Of a stretch of 8,941 nt of DNA, positions 6,750 through 8,941 are shown piece by piece. The stretch comes from an uncultured Muribaculaceae bacterium. GTDB taxonomy: Bacteria; Bacteroidota; Bacteroidia; Bacteroidales; Muribaculaceae. The notes beneath the pieces are model-generated. The model saw nothing but the letters and a program-made list of their open reading frames with translations, ran no database searches and was not told the origin of the DNA. The stretch is taken from the NCBI GenBank assembly GCA_947173755.1, contig CAMWGM010000047.1:1-8941 (forward strand), in the 5' to 3' direction. A program made the position numbers and the translations under genes. Every line of letters starts with the position of its first letter. The stretch's first letter is position 1.

Positions 6750-6755
6750 TCATGT

Positions 6756-8414
6756 TCAGGCTTTGTAGAGATAACGCTTGATGGAGCGTTTCGGGGTCTT
6801 CTCGAATTCCTCCTGCTGGAGTCGGTAGCCGGACACCTGCGAGTAGGCTGGAAGTTGAGAGTTGAGCTGCTTGATGTTGTCGGCCATGATATTGTCGAGC
6901 GCTTTCTCGGAAATCTGCTGGCTGTGTGCGCTCTCGAGGTCGGGATAGATAAGAGCGAGCAGACGTCCGCCTCCCGCATCTACCACAAGACTCTCGGAGA
7001 CATAGGGCAGGTTGTTGAGTTTGTCCTCGATCTCCTCGGGATAGATGTTCTGGCCCGATGCGCCGAGTATCATGTTCTTGTCACGGCCGCGGATATAGAG
7101 GAAGCCGTCGTCGTCGAGGTTGCAGATGTCGCCGGTCGACATCCATCCGTCCTCGGTCATGGCTGACTGGGTCGCTTCAGGGTTCTTGTAATAGCCGGTC
7201 ATTGTGTTGGCGCCCTTGACGTAGAGCACGCCGGGTGTCACTGCGGGATCGGGCGAATCGATCTTCACCTCCATGCGGTCGACGATCTGCCCGCACGAAC
7301 CGGGACGTATCACATCCCATGAGGCATAGGAGATCAGAGGCCCGCACTCGGTCATGCCGTAGCCGACAGTGAAGGGAAAACCTATGCGGCGCAGGAATGC
7401 CTCTACATCCTTGTTGAGAGCTGCTCCACCGATGATGATCTCCTCGACGCGGCCTCCGAAGGTCTGCATGAGGCGCTCCTTGATCTTGGCCAGCAGACGG
7501 TCGTCGACGAAGGGCACCATCAGCATGATCTTCATGAGCGGCTTCTCGAGCATCGGGAACACGCGTGTCTTGATGATCTTCTCGATGATGAGGGGCACTG
7601 CCACGATGACGCGCGGACGCACCTCCTGGAAGGCCTCCATGAGGATGCGGGGTGAGGGTGTACGTGTCAGGATATAGATGTGACCGCCGCCTACGAAGGG
7701 GCGGAGCATGTCGATGGTCAGGCCATACATGTGGGCAAGGGGAAGCATGCAGACCACTCCGTCTCCCGGTTTGGTGGGGAGATTTTCGATACAGAACTGC
7801 AGGTTGCTCCAGAGCGAGCGGTAGGGGAGCATCACACCTTTTGAGAAACCTGTTGAGCCTGAAGTGTAACTGATCAGGCAGAGTTCTTCAGGTTTGTCAA
7901 CGTAGTAAGTGACATCCTCAGGAGTGAAACGGTCGGGATACTTTTCGCCGAAGAGTTGGTTGAGGTGGGCGCGGGCAATCGCCAGACGGTCGTCGCAAGA
8001 GTAGATGAGCGAGAGATCGACTGTGGAGAGCGCTCCTTTGATGCCCGGCATCGCGTCGGGGTTGAGCGCTTCCCACTTCTGTGGATCGATGATCACCAGT
8101 TTGGCATCCGAATGATTGATGAGATGCTGAATGTTGTCGGGTTTGAAATCGGCGAGGATCGGCACGACGACAGCACCATAGGTGAGCACCGATAGGAAAC
8201 TCACGCACCAGATCGAGGAATTCTTGCCGATAAGGGCAATCTTGTCGCCCGGCTCGATGCCGATTTCCTTATATAATATGTGGAGTTTGGCTATCTTGCG
8301 TGCAACATCCTTATACGAGAGCGTGACACCCCCGAGATCGGTCAGAGAGGGTTGCTCCCAATTGGCGCGTACCGCATCCTGGAAATAGTGGTTGAGACTG
8401 TCTCGAAAATTCAT
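6756..8414 (-). CDS. AMP-forming acyl-CoA/acyl-ACP synthetase-like ligase (ANL superfamily)
   Basis: This 552-residue cytosolic or membrane-associated adenylate-forming enzyme most likely activates a fatty or other carboxylic acid with ATP, then transfers it to CoA or ACP. Core motifs are clear: the phosphate-binding loop Y183-T-S-G-S-T-G-x-S-K-G193 (A3), Y352-G-M-T-E356 (A5), S426-T-G-D429 (A7), and the hinge R442-G-R-D-K446 (A8). The small C-terminal domain runs from about 446 to 552. At its end the A10 motif reads K539-T-P-K-R-S-I-K-R547, where the usual form is K-T-P-T-G-K-I-K-R; the residue aligned with the catalytic lysine is S544. Length and overall motif set fit long-chain acyl-CoA synthetase (FadD)-like proteins; the acid substrate cannot be assigned. 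It starts 36 bp after the glgB stop with no terminator between, and the GH31 gene follows 71 bp downstream, so co-transcription is likely. Confidence 0.9.
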   Translation of the reverse strand: MNFRDSLNHYFQDAVRANWEQPSLTDLGGVTLSYKDVARKIAKLHILYKEIGIEPGDKIALIGKNSSIWCVSFLSVLTYGAVVVPILADFKPDNIQHLINHSDAKLVIIDPQKWEALNPDAMPGIKGALSTVDLSLIYSCDDRLAIARAHLNQLFGEKYPDRFTPEDVTYYVDKPEELCLISYTSGSTGFSKGVMLPYRSLWSNLQFCIENLPTKPGDGVVCMLPLAHMYGLTIDMLRPFVGGGHIYILTRTPSPRILMEAFQEVRPRVIVAVPLIIEKIIKTRVFPMLEKPLMKIMLMVPFVDDRLLAKIKERLMQTFGGRVEEIIIGGAALNKDVEAFLRRIGFPFTVGYGMTECGPLISYASWDVIRPGSCGQIVDRMEVKIDSPDPAVTPGVLYVKGANTMTGYYKNPEATQSAMTEDGWMSTGDICNLDDDGFLYIRGRDKNMILGASGQNIYPEEIEDKLNNLPYVSESLVVDAGGGRLLALIYPDLESAHSQQISEKALDNIMADNIKQLNSQLPAYSQVSGYRLQQEEFEKTPKRSIKRYLYKA

Positions 8415-8450
8415 TTTTTCTTAAAAGTATCTTCTGATTCTTATGCGTTT

Positions 8451-8941
8451 TTACTTCTTGACTTTGCGTTTCGGCTTTGCGACGGGGGCTCTCTTCAGAC
8501 GGAGCACCTGGGCCGAGCGGGGAGGGAGGTAGAGACGCAGCCATTCGCGTCCGGCGGGAGCGAAAAGCGGGTCATGCTGGGTGAGATGGGTGACGCTTTC
8601 GTCGATGTTGCCGTAGCCTCCGAAAGCGGGATTATCGGACGAGAGGACAACTTCATATTCGCCCGCGGGTGCGAGTATGCCGTAGCCGGTGAAGGGACTT
8701 ACGGGGTTGAAGTTGAAGACGAATACGAGATCGCCGCGCATATAGGCGAGCACCTGGTCGTCATCCTTCTCCCAAAGTTTTACTACGGGAAGTGCCTGGA
8801 AGTTGTAGACCTGCGAGATGGTGTGGATCATGGCGTTGTCGAAGGCGTTCAGGAAGCGGTATTTGAGTTCCTGACGGTCGACGAGGTCCCACTGGCGGCG
8901 GGCATACTTGTAGCTCCATCCGTTGCCTTCGCGGGGGAAGT
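8451..8941 (-). CDS. glgB: 1,4-alpha-glucan branching enzyme, C-terminal part (5' end outside window)
   Basis: Only the last 162 residues are present; the gene runs off the right edge, and the reading frame is open to the boundary. The visible part begins with F-P-R-E-G-N-G-W-S-Y and Y-A-R-R-Q-W, then L-K-Y-R-F-L and F-D-N-A-M. This is the end of the (beta/alpha)8 domain of GH13_8 branching enzymes, the subfamily that includes the eukaryotic glycogen and starch branching enzymes. The C-terminal all-beta domain follows (V-F-V-F-N-F-N-P, then S-D-N-P-A-F-G-G-Y). The protein ends in a lysine-rich tail (K-P-K-R-K-V-K-K). The enzyme introduces alpha-1,6 branches into cytosolic glycogen. Catalytic residues lie outside the window. 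It is the first visible gene of the glgB-ligase-GH31 run; its promoter is not in view. Confidence 0.9.
   Translation of the reverse strand, partial: FPREGNGWSYKYARRQWDLVDRQELKYRFLNAFDNAMIHTISQVYNFQALPVVKLWEKDDDQVLAYMRGDLVFVFNFNPVSPFTGYGILAPAGEYEVVLSSDNPAFGGYGNIDESVTHLTQHDPLFAPAGREWLRLYLPPRSAQVLRLKRAPVAKPKRKVKK

Noticed and set aside
6685..6753. Upstream ATG at 6753 that would extend the GH31 protein by 23 residues
   Set aside because: The extension is polar, would bury the signal peptide internally, lies three bases after the ligase stop, and would encode across a strong hairpin.

Overview
The window looks like a chromosomal segment from a Bacteroidales bacterium, plausibly of the Muribaculaceae type. 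This rests on several things: a Bacteroidetes-type 'putative porin' outer-membrane barrel; two promoters matching the Bacteroidetes form (TTTG/TTGG, 19 nt, TAnnTTTG); little use of Shine-Dalgarno sequences; an eukaryote-like (GH13_8-type) glycogen branching enzyme; and an exported GH31 enzyme. The genus assignment is inference. No rRNA, tRNA, CRISPR array, insertion sequence or phage gene was seen.

Layout: a single plus-strand gene at the left (65-619) encodes a six-helix DUF308/HdeD-family membrane protein. It converges on a minus-strand block, and a strong bidirectional hairpin (654-686) separates the two. The minus strand then carries, from left to right, a porin-like outer-membrane beta-barrel (710-2713, TTG start) with its own consensus promoter; an AT-richer AAA ATPase of the AAA_14/DUF4143 type (2839-4056), also with its own promoter; a 264-bp intergenic region with a terminator-like hairpin and two 29-nt near-identical dyad repeats; and a three-gene run transcribed right to left. 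That run is the C-terminal part of glgB (8451 to the window edge), an acyl-CoA/acyl-ACP synthetase-like AMP-forming ligase (6756-8414), and a secreted GH31 alpha-glucosidase or alpha-transglucosylase (4321-6684).

How the genes fit together: glgB and the GH31 gene both concern alpha-1,4/1,6-glucans, one in the cytosol (glycogen branching) and one exported (trimming or rearranging malto-oligosaccharides). The ligase between them belongs to lipid activation and has no obvious role in glucan metabolism, so a shared transcript would be a co-regulation observation rather than proof of a pathway. The ATPase gene is the compositional outlier and probably a separately acquired, self-contained unit.

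No clearly new multi-gene system is visible. The items most worth a second look are the paired dyad repeats upstream of the ATPase promoter, the replacement of the canonical A10 lysine in the ligase, and the dyads overlapping the porin promoter.
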